Assembly: GCA_014800735.1 (NCBI GenBank)
Contig: JAAVFP010000008.1
Location: 99,071 to 153,737, forward strand
Origin: Bacteroidales bacterium
GTDB lineage: Bacteria; Bacteroidota; Bacteroidia; Bacteroidales; Muribaculaceae
Direction: 5' to 3'
DNA length: 54,667 bases
Shown: piece after piece, positions 9,801 through 17,912 of the stretch
Numbering within the stretch: position 1 is the first letter of the stretch
How the letters are laid out: every line of letters begins with the position of its first letter
Notes under the pieces: model-generated
Told to the model about the DNA's origin: nothing
Database searches by the model: none
Seen by the model: only the letters and a program-made list of their open reading frames with translations
Program-made: the position numbers and the translations under genes

Positions 9801-11004
9801 CGGCCAGAATAAGCTGCAGGGCTATGGCGGTTATCACCGTTTCGAGGCGTTGCTTTTGTTCGCGCGTTTCGGCCAGGGGCAGAGCGTCGATTTCGCTGCG
9901 CATCTGGTGAACATAGATTTCGAACTGCTCCACGAAGGCACTGCGGAAAGGTTCGCGCTTCCAGTTTTCAAGGTCGCGGCTGAAAATGCTTTCGAAAATA
10001 CGGTTAAGGTAGGCGCCAACCTTTTCGGGGTCCATGCGGAAAATGAGCATCAGCACCGCAAACTGGCGCGCCGGGTGATACAGGTAGCCCGAGCGCTGGA
10101 GTTTGTCCAGAAGCCGCTCAACATAATTCACCTGGCCGTCCAGGCGGAAGAGGTCAAGGATAGTGAAGTATGGCTCAAGCGAGTCGATAATTTCGGTGAA
10201 CTGCTGCTGCAGCGAGCGTTGGTTCTCGTAGGCCACGGCATTGAGGAAGCCCGAGCCTTCGATGATATAAAGACATGCATCGCGGAAGGCCGTGAGCAGG
10301 GTCATGTAGATGCTGTTGCGCGGCTTCAGGCCGTTTTTTATCTCGATGAACCACTCGGGCAGATGGCGCTGCACAGTGCGGGCTGCCGTGAGAATCCATA
10401 TCGGGTTCTTGGCCTTAATCTCGCTCTTTGCCGATTCAAACTCAGGCCTTGTGCGAACCAGCCCGATTACGAAGCGCCGCAAGGCTCCCGGCAAGCCCAC
10501 GGCCTCGAAAATATGCTCCGGCGAATAGAATGGCATATTCGCACCCTCGTCCACACGCTTGATTTCAAAAAAATGAGGCGCAAGCTTCACGAATTTGCAC
10601 TTCACAATCTGACCTTTTGTCAGCAGACCCTCGCGGTCGAACAGGCGATAGAGAATACCGAACGAGTCGCGGATGGTAAAGGACTCCTCGGTCGGATTGG
10701 CCGGAATACCCACCACCCGCGCTTCCATATAATCGCCACGCTCAAATGTGTCCTTATACAATTCGTAGACGTAGGTTGAAAGCGCATGGCTAAGTACAGG
10801 CAAGTTGTCGGAATTTAAACTTTTAACTCGGCAAGTAAGAAAATCAGGCAATTTCCAGTTTGGGTCCTGTTGAAAAGCTAATTTTGAAAGGTTTACCTGC
10901 GATTTTCCGCCGGGTACATCGACTTCTAAAATAAAATGCTTATCGCTCGGAGCAGTTCCGCCGATAATTGGAAACTCATAGAATTTGTCAATTTCGTAGG
11001 TCAT
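6868..11004 (-). CDS. large multidomain protein with AlbA_2/Schlafen-type domain and OB-like segments
   Basis: 1378 residues from the ATG at 11004 (an in-frame TTG three codons upstream is less likely). Residues about 85-155 look like a beta-rich OB/S1-like segment. Residues about 160-460 are helical. Residues about 575-760 contain another S1-like stretch (EPGDNVYIIITGVAEYE). Residues about 945-1105 carry an AlbA_2 (Schlafen-type, PF04326-like) domain: Glu948 and Glu953 in ESKFLEFK, Asp991 in NADGG, LGVNDHG, and a C-terminal block with RLYVRQSGEVTQEYHGKEID. A Pro/Ala/Glu linker (about 1130-1175) leads to a beta-rich C-terminal domain. The AlbA_2 fold binds nucleic acid and is an RNA endonuclease in some eukaryotic Schlafens; activity here is inference. 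First gene of an operon with GT2, DUF4286 and ruvC. Function unknown. Confidence 0.88.
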   Translation of the reverse strand: MTYEIDKFYEFPIIGGTAPSDKHFILEVDVPGGKSQVNLSKLAFQQDPNWKLPDFLTCRVKSLNSDNLPVLSHALSTYVYELYKDTFERGDYMEARVVGIPANPTEESFTIRDSFGILYRLFDREGLLTKGQIVKCKFVKLAPHFFEIKRVDEGANMPFYSPEHIFEAVGLPGALRRFVIGLVRTRPEFESAKSEIKAKNPIWILTAARTVQRHLPEWFIEIKNGLKPRNSIYMTLLTAFRDACLYIIEGSGFLNAVAYENQRSLQQQFTEIIDSLEPYFTILDLFRLDGQVNYVERLLDKLQRSGYLYHPARQFAVLMLIFRMDPEKVGAYLNRIFESIFSRDLENWKREPFRSAFVEQFEIYVHQMRSEIDALPLAETREQKQRLETVITAIALQLILADKSAHLSRSKSLFYRYISLLRPESCEKLLSKSFLSLLGVRLGTTLDYKQLKQPMMMMTQATVMADSDFMKRLPGTYRFNGTTADIDISAEGITLSRPGMRDYSDRLIPEMSMPWLRPQVRLQDICNLPRSNRLDEHKRWWRDVETALLAEKTGKIIKEHNLKTPEPGDNVYIIITGVAEYENNNPVFSCEVHDSDFTECAGTLRREDIVGYNLNKNIFPNTFKDRRGRYLGYYAQVLEQNPDGTLRFSLKNEVEAYEEEKLNFQDEYLAVVASPKNSFYGTQLGISRLGFGVSLHLEKDESYPNGTLVYFRMRESSHNIGANPGREFYVSRTSDNPGDNFDKLEAFYGLMQAIGFRDEDESAGDDGEHGLVRDIDELLTPDDIREIIEIIRYRAFAQNDLISAYDYLNFAAVMAAIIGDERLRERLEAHAELLKMHQYYATNSSVDLEALERLRGIAMTDPALKMVYRRLEIVSWLGDASHNAELFGIVSHPDCELEGAVAQMVLAANLMAEADTDKDTVVTQIRKQLKSRLNVNNENKRGKYYGLESKFLEFKTSLVFPAVGRGEKMRTDPVAQQNHILSRIAGMLNADGGRLMLGVNDHGYEVGMHDDFEYYHNKLVFDGKGNQKITSLPDLCKFLVLLINNRFGKTVARKIDVAVDEEAEKGVVVIDIEQSLEPVFLDDRLYVRQSGEVTQEYHGKEIDEFVAEREQLRLERAQQQAINAHTINTLSKEDSAEDSNDQSVPMTAAPVAVAPVQEPEPAADERDSDTASGLSTSRWRPNVLHDYEDGYVEPAGYLYFYDGYMQFSTMDIYAETTPECRLALAIPHEVSESGYLLLGFQGEKAQRVPLAEIYEKGENVEIPLWKDDELMFAAVAGKDDIATCVFADNGGALWVRSVKLPQIDSAHITGSPRCIHDSRMHHTFAWEIAGPDAEVRLSENMADTLGGRRFGYPMRVKEGTPGVEYKMNELIGKCQPAL

Positions 11005-11038
11005 AACAATCAATGTGTTTGATGATTAGTAAATATCT

Positions 11039-11047
11039 GCAAAGATA
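11039..11047 (-). promoter_or_regulatory. -7 box for the AlbA_2-protein operon
   Basis: Minus strand reads TATCTTTGC, a TAnnTTTGC match, 34 bases upstream of the ATG at 11004. No TTTG at the expected upstream distance was recognised. Confidence 0.5.
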
Positions 11048-11151
11048 CGAAAAAATGAGCAAATTCCGTGCACACATTATTTATAAAGAAATAGGCAGTT
11101 CAAATCTGTTAAATAATGTGAATTAGAGAAATTTTTCCGGATAAAATTATG

Positions 11152-11179
11152 TTGTATAACATATAATTTGTAATTTTGC
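11152..11179 (+). promoter_or_regulatory. promoter for yaaA
   Basis: TTG at 11152-11154 and TAATTTTGC at 11171-11179, 16 bases apart, a slightly short version of the Bacteroidetes promoter. It implies a leader of about 100 bases before the yaaA ATG. Confidence 0.5.
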
Positions 11180-11219
11180 ATCAGTTTTTCATGGTATTAG
11201 ATTTAAGGTGAAAAGATTA

Positions 11220-11235
11220 TTCGTCGTGACGACGG
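11220..11235. promoter_or_regulatory. short inverted repeat in the yaaA leader, copy 1 of 2
   Basis: TTCGTCGTGACGACGG, with arms CGTCG and CGACG around TGA. A run of nine T (11240-11248) follows, so it could form a weak terminator or attenuator in the leader. The identical 16-mer recurs at 51552-51567 upstream of another gene, so it could instead be a protein-binding site. Confidence 0.45.
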
Positions 11236-11286
11236 GTAATTTTTTTTTATACCTACGCTTAACCTCTTAAAATTCCCTCGTTTAGC

Positions 11287-12039
11287 ATGATTATACTCAT
11301 TGCCGAATCCAAAACTATGACAGATTGCAGCAGCCCTGTAGCGGCTGCCGAGTTGGCTGCGCACACACCTGAATTCCAGCTCACAGCTGCCGAACTGATG
11401 CACTCCTGGGCCTCGCTGTCGGTGCCCGAGCTTGCGGCGGCTATTAAAATCAGCCGTCCTATGGCCCAGTCAATGAGGGAGATGATACTTGATTTTCCGG
11501 ATCGCTCGCGTGGCTCGCAGGCAATCGAGGCATTTACGGGCGTGGTTTTCCGGGCACTTGATTATGGCAATATGACCGATGCCGAACGCACAGACCTCGC
11601 CGCCCGTGTGCGCATCGTTTCGTCGCTCTACGGCCTTCTGCGTCCGGATGATATTATCAAAGCCTATCGTCTTGACTTCTCTACCCGTCTTGCGCCTGGT
11701 GGGGGCGCCATGGCTGCCTTTTGGCGCTCGCGGGTCACCGATGCTTTGCTGAGCTTGGTGGCAGAGGAGGGCAGCGGCGAGGTGCTCGACCTGATGCCGG
11801 CCGATGCCGCCAAGTGCATCGACATGACACGTCTGCGCAAGGCCGCAACCGTGTGCAAGGTCGACTTCCGCACCGCCGACCCCGAAGGTTCCATCCGCAC
11901 ACCCCACGCCAACCTCCTGAAAACCCTTCGCGGTCAGCTCCTTCGCCAAATCATCACTGATAACATATTGTCACTCGCCGCCCTCCGAACCCTCGCCTCG
12001 GATGCTGCTCCCGGTGAAACAATCACCATAACGGTATAA
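11287..12039 (+). CDS. yaaA: peroxide stress protein YaaA family
   Basis: 250 residues. The N-terminus MIILIAESKTM, FTGVVFRALDYGNM and SSLYGLLRPDDIIKAYRLDF are the conserved blocks of the YaaA/DUF328 family; the family lysine position is covered by FWRSRVTDAL. E. coli YaaA lowers intracellular free iron damage during H2O2 stress and binds DNA. The C-terminal third is more divergent and ends with a hydrophobic strand (TITITV). It stands alone on the plus strand, between a promoter with a roughly 100-base leader and a bidirectional terminator shared with alaS. Confidence 0.9.
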   Translation: MIILIAESKTMTDCSSPVAAAELAAHTPEFQLTAAELMHSWASLSVPELAAAIKISRPMAQSMREMILDFPDRSRGSQAIEAFTGVVFRALDYGNMTDAERTDLAARVRIVSSLYGLLRPDDIIKAYRLDFSTRLAPGGGAMAAFWRSRVTDALLSLVAEEGSGEVLDLMPADAAKCIDMTRLRKAATVCKVDFRTADPEGSIRTPHANLLKTLRGQLLRQIITDNILSLAALRTLASDAAPGETITITV

Positions 12040-12043
12040 AAAA

Positions 12044-12081
12044 CACACCCCGCCTCGGCGCTAATGCCGTGGCGGGGTGTG
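12044..12081. terminator. bidirectional terminator between yaaA and alaS
   Basis: Arms CACACCCCGCC (12044-12054) and GGCGGGGTGTG (12071-12081), with a further CGGC/GCCG pairing in the loop. A-runs precede it, which give a U-run on the minus-strand transcript. Confidence 0.85.
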
Positions 12082-12103
12082 GTATAATCAGTTATGTTCG
12101 GGT

Positions 12104-14731
12104 TTATTTGATGGCGCTTACCATTGCCTCGAAGGCTTTGGTGAGGCCCTCGGCGTCCTTGCCGCCGGCCTGGGCGAAGCCGGGCTGACCGCCGCCGCCG
12201 CCTTTGATGTTCTTGGCTGCCTCGCGCACGATGGCGGATGCGGAAAGGCCACCGGCCACAATATCGTCAGTAAGCATCACTGTGAGCAGGGGCTTGCCCG
12301 AGGGGTCGACCGTAGCTGCCACGAAGGCGGTGTTTTCGGGTGCGATGGCGCGCAGGTTGAAGGCCACGCCCTTGGCAACTTCAGGCAGGCGGGCTCCCTG
12401 CATGGTGACAAGGCGGATACCGGTTGCGGTGAGGGTGGCACGCTCCAGCAGTTGCTTGGAGAGTGTGGCGATGCGCTCCTTGAAGTATTCGTCGGCCTGG
12501 CGGCGCAGTTCGGCGTTCTCTTCCACGGATTTGCGGATGGCCGCGGGAATATCAGGCGCGTTGTTGAACATCGCGGACACAGTCTTGAGGGTGGTGCCGA
12601 GTTCGTCGAGCATATCCTCCACCTTGTCGCCGGTGATAGCCTCGATGCGGCGGATGCCGGATGCTATACTGCTTTCGCTCACAATTTTAATCATGCCGAT
12701 ATTGCCGGTATTCTCCACGTGTGTGCCGCCGCACAGTTCCACCGAGTCGCCGTAGCGGATCACTCGCACCTCATCGCCGTACTTCTCACCGAAGAGTGCC
12801 ATAGCACCCATGGCGCGGGCATCGGCAATGGGCACGTTGCGGTGCTCATCGCGGGCAATAGCCTCGCGCACGTGGCGGTTGGCAATGCGTTCAACCTTGG
12901 CCAGCTCCTCGGGTGTCACCTTCTGGAAGTGCGAGAAGTCGAAACGCAGTACGTCGGGCGACACGTAGGAACCCTTCTGCTCCACGTGCGTGCCCAGCAC
13001 CTCGCGCAGGGCAGCATGCAGCAGGTGGGTGGCGGTGTGGTTGCGGGCAATGGCAGTGCGGTTGTCGGCGTCGATAGCGGCGCGGAACGTTGCCTCGGGG
13101 TTGGCGGGCAGTTCCTTCACGATGTGAACGCCCACACCATTCTCGCGCTTGGTGTCGAGCACCTCGATGGTCTGGCCGGTGGCGATCTCGGTCAGGGTTC
13201 CGCGGTCGCCAACCTGACCGCCCATTTCGGCGTAGAAGGGGGTTGCGCTGAGAATTACCTGGTAGAAATCGCGGTTCTTCTGCTTCACGTGGCGGTAGCG
13301 CAGGATGCGGGCCTCGGTTTCGGTGGCATCGTAGCCCACGAACTCCTGCTCGCCGTCGTTCAGGATAACCCAGTCCGAAGCCTCTACGGCAGCGGCATTG
13401 CGGGCGCGGTCCTTCTGAGCGGCCATTTCCTTGTCGAAGCCCTCCTGGTCCACGGTCATGCCGTAGTCCTTGAGGATGAGGGTGGTGAGGTCAAGCGGGA
13501 AGCCATAGGTGTCATAAAGGGTGAAGGCCTCCTTGCCGGGTAGCACGTCGGAGCCGGCCTTTTTGGCAGCCTTGGCGGCATCATCAAGCAGGCGGATACC
13601 GTTTTCAAGTGTACGCAGGAATGCGTCCTCCTCCTCCTTGATAACCTTCATGATGAGCTCGCGGTTGGCGGGCAGCTCGGGATATGCCTCGCCCATGCTC
13701 TCGATGAGGGTGTCGACAAGGCGGTAGAGGAAAGCTTTTTTCTGCTCCAGGAAAGTGTAGGCGTAGCGCACGGCACGGCGCAGGATGCGACGGATCACGT
13801 AGCCTGCCTTGGCATTGCTAGGCAGCTGATTGTCGGCGATGGAGAATGCGATGGTGCGGATGTGGTCAGCAATCACGCGCATGGCCACGTCCACCTGGTG
13901 GTCCTTGCCGTACTCCTTGCCCGAGAGGGCTGCGATTTTGGAGATAAGGGGAGTGAACACATCGGTGTCGTAGTTCGAAGTCTTGCCCTGCAGGGCCATG
14001 CAAAGGCGCTCGAAGCCCATGCCGGTGTCGATAACCTTGGCGGGCAGGGGCTCCAGCGAGCCGTCGGCCTTACGGTTATACTGCATGAACACAAGGTTCC
14101 AGATTTCAATCACCTGGGGATGGTCGTGGTTCACCAGCTCGGCTCCGGGCTTTTCGGCGCGCTCGGCGTCGGAGCGCAGGTCGATGTGGATTTCGGAGCA
14201 GGGGCCGCAGGGGCCTGTATCGCCCATTTCCCAGAAGTTATCGTGCTTGTTGCCGTTGATGATGTGGTCGGCTGGCAGGTGCTTGGCCCAGATTGCAGCG
14301 GCTTCGTCGTCGCGTGCAAGGCCTTCTGCGGGCGAGCCCTCGAACACGGTGGCGTACAGTCGGTTCGGGTCCAGACCCAGCACACCGACAAGGTATTCCC
14401 AGGCCATGTCGATGGCTTCGGCCTTGAAGTAGTCGCCGAACGACCAGTTGCCGAGCATTTCGAACATGGTGTGGTGGTAGGTGTCCAGACCAACTTCCTC
14501 AAGGTCGTTGTGCTTGCCGCTGACGCGCAGGCACTTCTGCGAGTCGGCCACGCGGGGCCACTTGGCGGCCTTGTTGCCCAGAATAATATCCTTGAACTGG
14601 TTCATACCCGCATTTGTGAACATAAGGGTAGGGTCATCTTTGATGACCATAGGTGCCGATGGCACGATGCGGTGGTCTTTGGATGCGAAAAAGTCTTTGA
14701 AAGACTGGCGTATCTCCTTTGCTGTGAGCAT
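12104..14731 (-). CDS. alaS: alanyl-tRNA synthetase
   Basis: 875 residues, full length. Class II motif 1 region ([15 protein letters not shown]), editing-domain zinc/active-site motifs HTATHLLH and [13 protein letters not shown], and a C-terminal DHHA1-type glycine-rich stretch ([16 protein letters not shown]) are all present in order. It charges tRNA-Ala and clears mischarged Ser/Gly. The ATG at 14731 gives [15 protein letters not shown], the usual start. It is divergent from the M23 peptidase gene; the alaS-M23-MerR order is, as far as I recall, common in Bacteroidales. Confidence 0.97.
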   Translation of the reverse strand: MLTAKEIRQSFKDFFASKDHRIVPSAPMVIKDDPTLMFTNAGMNQFKDIILGNKAAKWPRVADSQKCLRVSGKHNDLEEVGLDTYHHTMFEMLGNWSFGDYFKAEAIDMAWEYLVGVLGLDPNRLYATVFEGSPAEGLARDDEAAAIWAKHLPADHIINGNKHDNFWEMGDTGPCGPCSEIHIDLRSDAERAEKPGAELVNHDHPQVIEIWNLVFMQYNRKADGSLEPLPAKVIDTGMGFERLCMALQGKTSNYDTDVFTPLISKIAALSGKEYGKDHQVDVAMRVIADHIRTIAFSIADNQLPSNAKAGYVIRRILRRAVRYAYTFLEQKKAFLYRLVDTLIESMGEAYPELPANRELIMKVIKEEEDAFLRTLENGIRLLDDAAKAAKKAGSDVLPGKEAFTLYDTYGFPLDLTTLILKDYGMTVDQEGFDKEMAAQKDRARNAAAVEASDWVILNDGEQEFVGYDATETEARILRYRHVKQKNRDFYQVILSATPFYAEMGGQVGDRGTLTEIATGQTIEVLDTKRENGVGVHIVKELPANPEATFRAAIDADNRTAIARNHTATHLLHAALREVLGTHVEQKGSYVSPDVLRFDFSHFQKVTPEELAKVERIANRHVREAIARDEHRNVPIADARAMGAMALFGEKYGDEVRVIRYGDSVELCGGTHVENTGNIGMIKIVSESSIASGIRRIEAITGDKVEDMLDELGTTLKTVSAMFNNAPDIPAAIRKSVEENAELRRQADEYFKERIATLSKQLLERATLTATGIRLVTMQGARLPEVAKGVAFNLRAIAPENTAFVAATVDPSGKPLLTVMLTDDIVAGGLSASAIVREAAKNIKGGGGGQPGFAQAGGKDAEGLTKAFEAMVSAIK

Positions 14732-14780
14732 GTTGAAAATAATGATGTTGTCGGTTTACGCGCCGGAACACGGCGTGAAC

Positions 14781-14813
14781 TTTGGTGGTGGCGAAGATTT
14801 TTGCTATCTTTGC
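14781..14813 (+). promoter_or_regulatory. promoter for M23 peptidase-MerR operon
   Basis: TTTG at 14781-14784 and TATCTTTGC at 14805-14813, 20 bases apart, an excellent match to the Bacteroidetes consensus. The leader is about 38 bases to the ATG at 14857. Confidence 0.75.
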
Positions 14814-14856
14814 GCTAATAATCTGCAAAATTACTCGAAAATTATCTTTTTTGCAA

Positions 14857-15828
14857 ATGAGTCGCAAAGTCTTTTATCGCTATAACCCGGCCACGCAGCA
14901 ATACGAGCGCGTTTATCCCACACGCCGCACGCAGATGGTGGCCTCAGTCTACCGCTACGCCAGTGCTGTGGCAGTAGTGATAGTGCTTGCATTAGCTTTG
15001 TACTCGCTCATCGACATGCCCCGCGAACGCGAGCTGCGCCGCCAGAACGAACGCCTTGAAGCACGCCTGAACCTGCTCAACAGCCAGGCCGACCAGGCAC
15101 TGGCCGTGATGGAGGACCTTGCCGAGCGCGACAATAATTTCTACCGTGTGATGATGCAGGCCGAACCCCTCTCGCCTGCGCGCCGATATGCCGGCCTGGA
15201 ACGACAGAGGAATTACGACCACCTCGATTCCCTCTCGGACAACGCTTTGCTTCAGAATGTGTCCAATAAATTCGACCGCCTGGACCAGATGCTCTACACG
15301 CAGATTAAATCCTTTGACTTCCTTGCCGGCGAAACCCAGAACCAGCAGACACGCATGGCCCACACTCCGGCCATCCAGCCTGTGCCTGAAAAGTATCTGC
15401 GCACAATGGCCTCGGGCTACGGAGCACGCCTCGACCCTGTGTACGGCACAATGAAATTCCACGAGGGCATGGACTTCTCGGCTCCGGTCGGGACGCCGGT
15501 CTACGCCACGGCCGACGGAAAGGTGACAACATCTTCGTGGCAAGGTGCCTACGGCAACATGATTGAAATAAATCACGGCTATAACTACACCACGCGCTAT
15601 GCCCACCTGTCAAAACTCATTGCCAAGCCGGGCCAGAGTGTGAAGCGCGGCGACCTCATTGGCGAAATCGGTAACACCGGCAAGTCAACCGGTCCGCACC
15701 TGCACTACGAAGTGCGCTACCGCGGAGCAGCCCAAAATCCGGTGAACTATTATTACTACGACCTCACTCCCGAGCAGTACGACGAAATCATTGCACTTGC
15801 CGAAAACGCCGGCCACGTGATGGACTAA
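14857..15828 (+). CDS. M23 family metallopeptidase, membrane-anchored
   Basis: 323 residues from the ATG at 14857; upstream in-frame codons overlap the promoter. One transmembrane segment lies near residues 30-50 (YASAVAVVIVLALALYSLI), then a coiled coil (about 55-90), then the LytM/M23 domain. Zinc ligands are His202 and Asp206 in HEGMDF, and His281/His283 in GPHLHYE. M23 enzymes cut peptide cross-links of peptidoglycan; the anchored form with a coiled coil resembles MepM/EnvC-type cell-division factors. All ligands are present, so it should be active. MerR follows 11 bases after the stop. Confidence 0.92.
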   Translation: MSRKVFYRYNPATQQYERVYPTRRTQMVASVYRYASAVAVVIVLALALYSLIDMPRERELRRQNERLEARLNLLNSQADQALAVMEDLAERDNNFYRVMMQAEPLSPARRYAGLERQRNYDHLDSLSDNALLQNVSNKFDRLDQMLYTQIKSFDFLAGETQNQQTRMAHTPAIQPVPEKYLRTMASGYGARLDPVYGTMKFHEGMDFSAPVGTPVYATADGKVTTSSWQGAYGNMIEINHGYNYTTRYAHLSKLIAKPGQSVKRGDLIGEIGNTGKSTGPHLHYEVRYRGAAQNPVNYYYYDLTPEQYDEIIALAENAGHVMD

Positions 15829-15839
15829 ACACACTCAAA

Positions 15840-16181
15840 ATGGACTCCCTCGATAAGAAATTCTACCGCATAGGCGATGTTGCCGAGATGCTTGAACTGT
15901 CGCAACCCACGCTCCGCTTCTGGGAAAAGGAGTTCAGCGAGCTCCGCCCGCGTCGTAATGCCGGCGGCACGCGCCTCTACACGCCCAACGATGTTGAGAT
16001 AGTGCGCCTGATTAAGTTCCTGGTCAAGGACAAAGGGCTGACTCTTGACGGCGCACGCGAGCACCTGCGCCGCAACCGCCGCAACCTGGACCGCACACAC
16101 AGGGCCATCACCCGCTTGCAGGAAATCCGCGCGCGGCTGGTGGCCCTGGGCGAGGCGCTGGATAAGCGCCAGAAGAGTTAA
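15840..16181 (+). CDS. MerR family transcriptional regulator
   Basis: 113 residues. YRIGDVAEMLELSQPTLRFWEKEF is the winged helix-turn-helix of MerR proteins; RPRRNAGGTRLYTPNDVEIVRLIKFL is the wing and second helix. The C-terminus (about residues 75-113) is a short coiled coil for dimerisation with no effector-binding domain and no Cys for metal sensing. It is probably co-transcribed with the M23 gene. What it controls cannot be told from this window. Confidence 0.9.
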   Translation: MDSLDKKFYRIGDVAEMLELSQPTLRFWEKEFSELRPRRNAGGTRLYTPNDVEIVRLIKFLVKDKGLTLDGAREHLRRNRRNLDRTHRAITRLQEIRARLVALGEALDKRQKS

Positions 16182-16185
16182 ACTT

Positions 16186-16533
16186 AGAGCTTGTTTAATA
16201 ACTACTGTTAAATTCTGGGCGGTCAGTCTTTGAGTGATTTTGGCTTAATGATAAGGGAGTGTGCCGTTTGGCACTCGACCGCAGAATTAAGCCAAAAGCG
16301 CCAAAGAATGGCCGGCGATGGGTATTTTACAATAGGCAACATTAATCAGCATCTTTATTTTTTGTAAGAGCAAGCTTTTCTTTGCAACTAAGTTACTTTT
16401 TGTCTCTCATCTTTCGGGTGCATTTTCCGCTTTGTTTCAGTCGTGTACATTGAGTACACTTCTTCAACGTCAGCGAAAAATTCCCTCCGAAATATGAGAC
16501 CCAGCATTTAACATTAGTTTTTAAACAAGCTCT
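16186..16533. mobile_element. MITE-like element A, 348 bp, no ORF
   Basis: This fills the 351-bp gap between the MerR stop and the DUF4252 stop. Ends 16186-16213 and 16506-16533 are inverted repeats of 28 bases with 2 mismatches, starting AGAGCTTGTTTAA. A flanking TTA follows GCTC on the right and precedes GAGC on the left, and may be a target duplication. The left half folds into a long hairpin (16216-16310) with a conserved core also found in element B. The right half is a second imperfect hairpin, 16402-16500, with GTGTAC/GTACAC at its tip. No transposase, so it would be non-autonomous. A structured RNA or regulatory repeat is the alternative. Confidence 0.75.
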
Positions 16534-16991
16534 TACTTATTTACTGCCTCAATCACTTCCTCCATGGTCATAGTGCCCAGGAAGCACACAATAGCAAGCT
16601 GGTCGGGCTCATGCGCCACGATGCGGAACTCGCTGCGCCCTTTGCCCAGGTCCTTGAACAGTATCTGCACATTCTCGCCATCGTCGTTCACGGTCAGCAG
16701 TGTTTCGTAGCCTGTCAGGGGCTGAATCTTTTTCTCAAGTGTTTTCACTGCTTCGCCCTCGGCGTTTATCACCTCAAGGGCGTCAAGTTTATTCACGAGC
16801 GAACTTACATCCACGTTGCCGGTGGTGATGCCGGATTTCGCTGCCATGCCGAGCATCAGTTTCGACACATACACGGTCTGCACGCCGGGCAGCTTTTCAC
16901 ATTCTTTGAAAAAGGCACTCTGGGCCGATGCTCCGATGGCTGCGACGGCCACAATCAGGAGCGTAATGAAAATTTTGATTCTTGTTTTCAT
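16533..16991 (-). CDS. DUF4252 family exported protein
   Basis: 152 residues. A signal peptide (MKTRIKIFITLLIVAVAAIGASAQ) is followed by a single DUF4252-like domain: VYVSKLMLGM, LDALEVINAEGE, YETLLTVNDDGENVQILFK and IVCFLGTMTMEEV. It lacks a lipobox Cys. It is the last gene of a four-gene operon with an ECF sigma factor, anti-sigma-like protein and a paralogue of itself (17909-18370). Its stop codon abuts element A. Function unknown; the family commonly sits beside ECF sigma factors in Bacteroidetes (recall). Confidence 0.88.
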   Translation of the reverse strand: MKTRIKIFITLLIVAVAAIGASAQSAFFKECEKLPGVQTVYVSKLMLGMAAKSGITTGNVDVSSLVNKLDALEVINAEGEAVKTLEKKIQPLTGYETLLTVNDDGENVQILFKDLGKGRSEFRIVAHEPDQLAIVCFLGTMTMEEVIEAVNK

Positions 16992-16995
16992 AAGA

Positions 16996-17430
16996 TTATA
17001 ATGTGTTTATAGATTCACAACCTTTTTTTACTGTGGAAGTTAGCAGGGTAAATGCCATTTCAACCTGTTGGTTGGCTTCTTCCTGAGTCAGCTGTTCCGG
17101 CTGCTGCGGTGCAGGACGGAAAGCCCCGATTCCCACTGCGGCAAGCACGGCCACGCCAGCGGCTATTGCTGCTATACGTGCGCCCACGCGCTTGCGGCGC
17201 GATTCGGTGGCCAGGATGGTGCCCATGGCGGCATCCACTTTGCGGCGCACGGTGTCCGGAACTTCGCACTCCGCGCCCAACGCACGGAACAGTGCCGCAT
17301 CCGCCTCCATATCCGGAGGCACATCCGCCCCGGCAAAAAACTTCCTGAGCTCGGCTTCCTGAGCCTGCGAGCTTTCACCACTATAATATAGGTGGAGTAG
17401 GGCACGTATGTTGTCTGATTCCTTGTTCAT
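16996..17430 (-). CDS. probable anti-sigma factor, single-pass membrane protein
   Basis: 144 residues from the ATG at 17430, chosen because it overlaps the sigma-factor stop as ATGA. The N-terminal 80 residues are a soluble acidic helical region (LLHLYYSGESSQAQEAELRKFF), followed by one transmembrane helix at about 85-103 and a short periplasmic tail. This is the layout of membrane anti-sigma factors that hold an ECF sigma until a signal arrives. The HxxxCxxC zinc motif is absent. The assignment rests on position and topology. Confidence 0.75.
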   Translation of the reverse strand: MNKESDNIRALLHLYYSGESSQAQEAELRKFFAGADVPPDMEADAALFRALGAECEVPDTVRRKVDAAMGTILATESRRKRVGARIAAIAAGVAVLAAVGIGAFRPAPQQPEQLTQEEANQQVEMAFTLLTSTVKKGCESINTL

Positions 17431-17912
17431 ACTGAAAATCGTTTGCGCAGAGCCGCACGTGCGCGGCAAAGCAGGGTTTTGACATTTGCCACCGTGTAGC
17501 CGGTGGCCTGGATTATCTCATCTACCGAGCGGTCCTCGAGGTCGCGCATCGTGATGACCACACGCTGGTTCTCCGGCAGACGGGCTATCTCGCGCTCGAT
17601 GGCAGCGAGGGTTTCCGTGCTTTCGCAGGCCGTTGCCGTGTCGGCATCCGAGGCTATTTCAGGAATCTGTTCGGGGCCGACAGCCGGATGGCGCGCCCGG
17701 ATTATATCCAGGGCCGCATTGCGGGCTGCCCCGACGCAGTAGCCGCTCGGATTGGCCGACTCGGCCAGCTTGGCGCGCTTTTCCCACAGGCGCAGACACG
17801 CATCCTGAACGGCGTCGGCAGCATCGGCCTCGCAGCCGGTGAGCGCCAGAGCCACGCGGTACATCACCCCGGCACTCCCGTCGATAATATTCCTGAACTC
17901 AAGGGCGTTCAT
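17427..17912 (-). CDS. RNA polymerase sigma factor, sigma-70 ECF family
   Basis: 161 residues. Region 2 is at about residues 10-75 (YRVALALTGCEADAADAVQDACLR), region 4 at about 105-158 (LPENQRVVITMRDLEDRSVDEI and GYTVANVKTLLCRARAALRK, the -35-binding helix-turn-helix). It should direct RNA polymerase to a specific regulon. The start overlaps the stop of the upstream DUF4252 gene by 4 bases and the stop overlaps the anti-sigma start, so the module is translationally coupled. Autoregulation is likely but no promoter of its own could be recognised. Confidence 0.93.
   Translation of the reverse strand: MNALEFRNIIDGSAGVMYRVALALTGCEADAADAVQDACLRLWEKRAKLAESANPSGYCVGAARNAALDIIRARHPAVGPEQIPEIASDADTATACESTETLAAIEREIARLPENQRVVITMRDLEDRSVDEIIQATGYTVANVKTLLCRARAALRKRFSV

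Noticed and set aside
8956-10779. 607-codon open frame antisense to the AlbA_2 protein
   Set aside because: Same cause; no signal, motif or promoter, and composition is that of a shadow frame.
12077-13543. Long open frame antisense to alaS
   Set aside because: alaS motifs on the minus strand are unambiguous; the plus frame begins near the terminator and has no family features.
16182-16532. Degenerate insertion sequence with a transposase
   Set aside because: No frame in the element gives a transposase-like product; it is too short, so it is called MITE-like instead.
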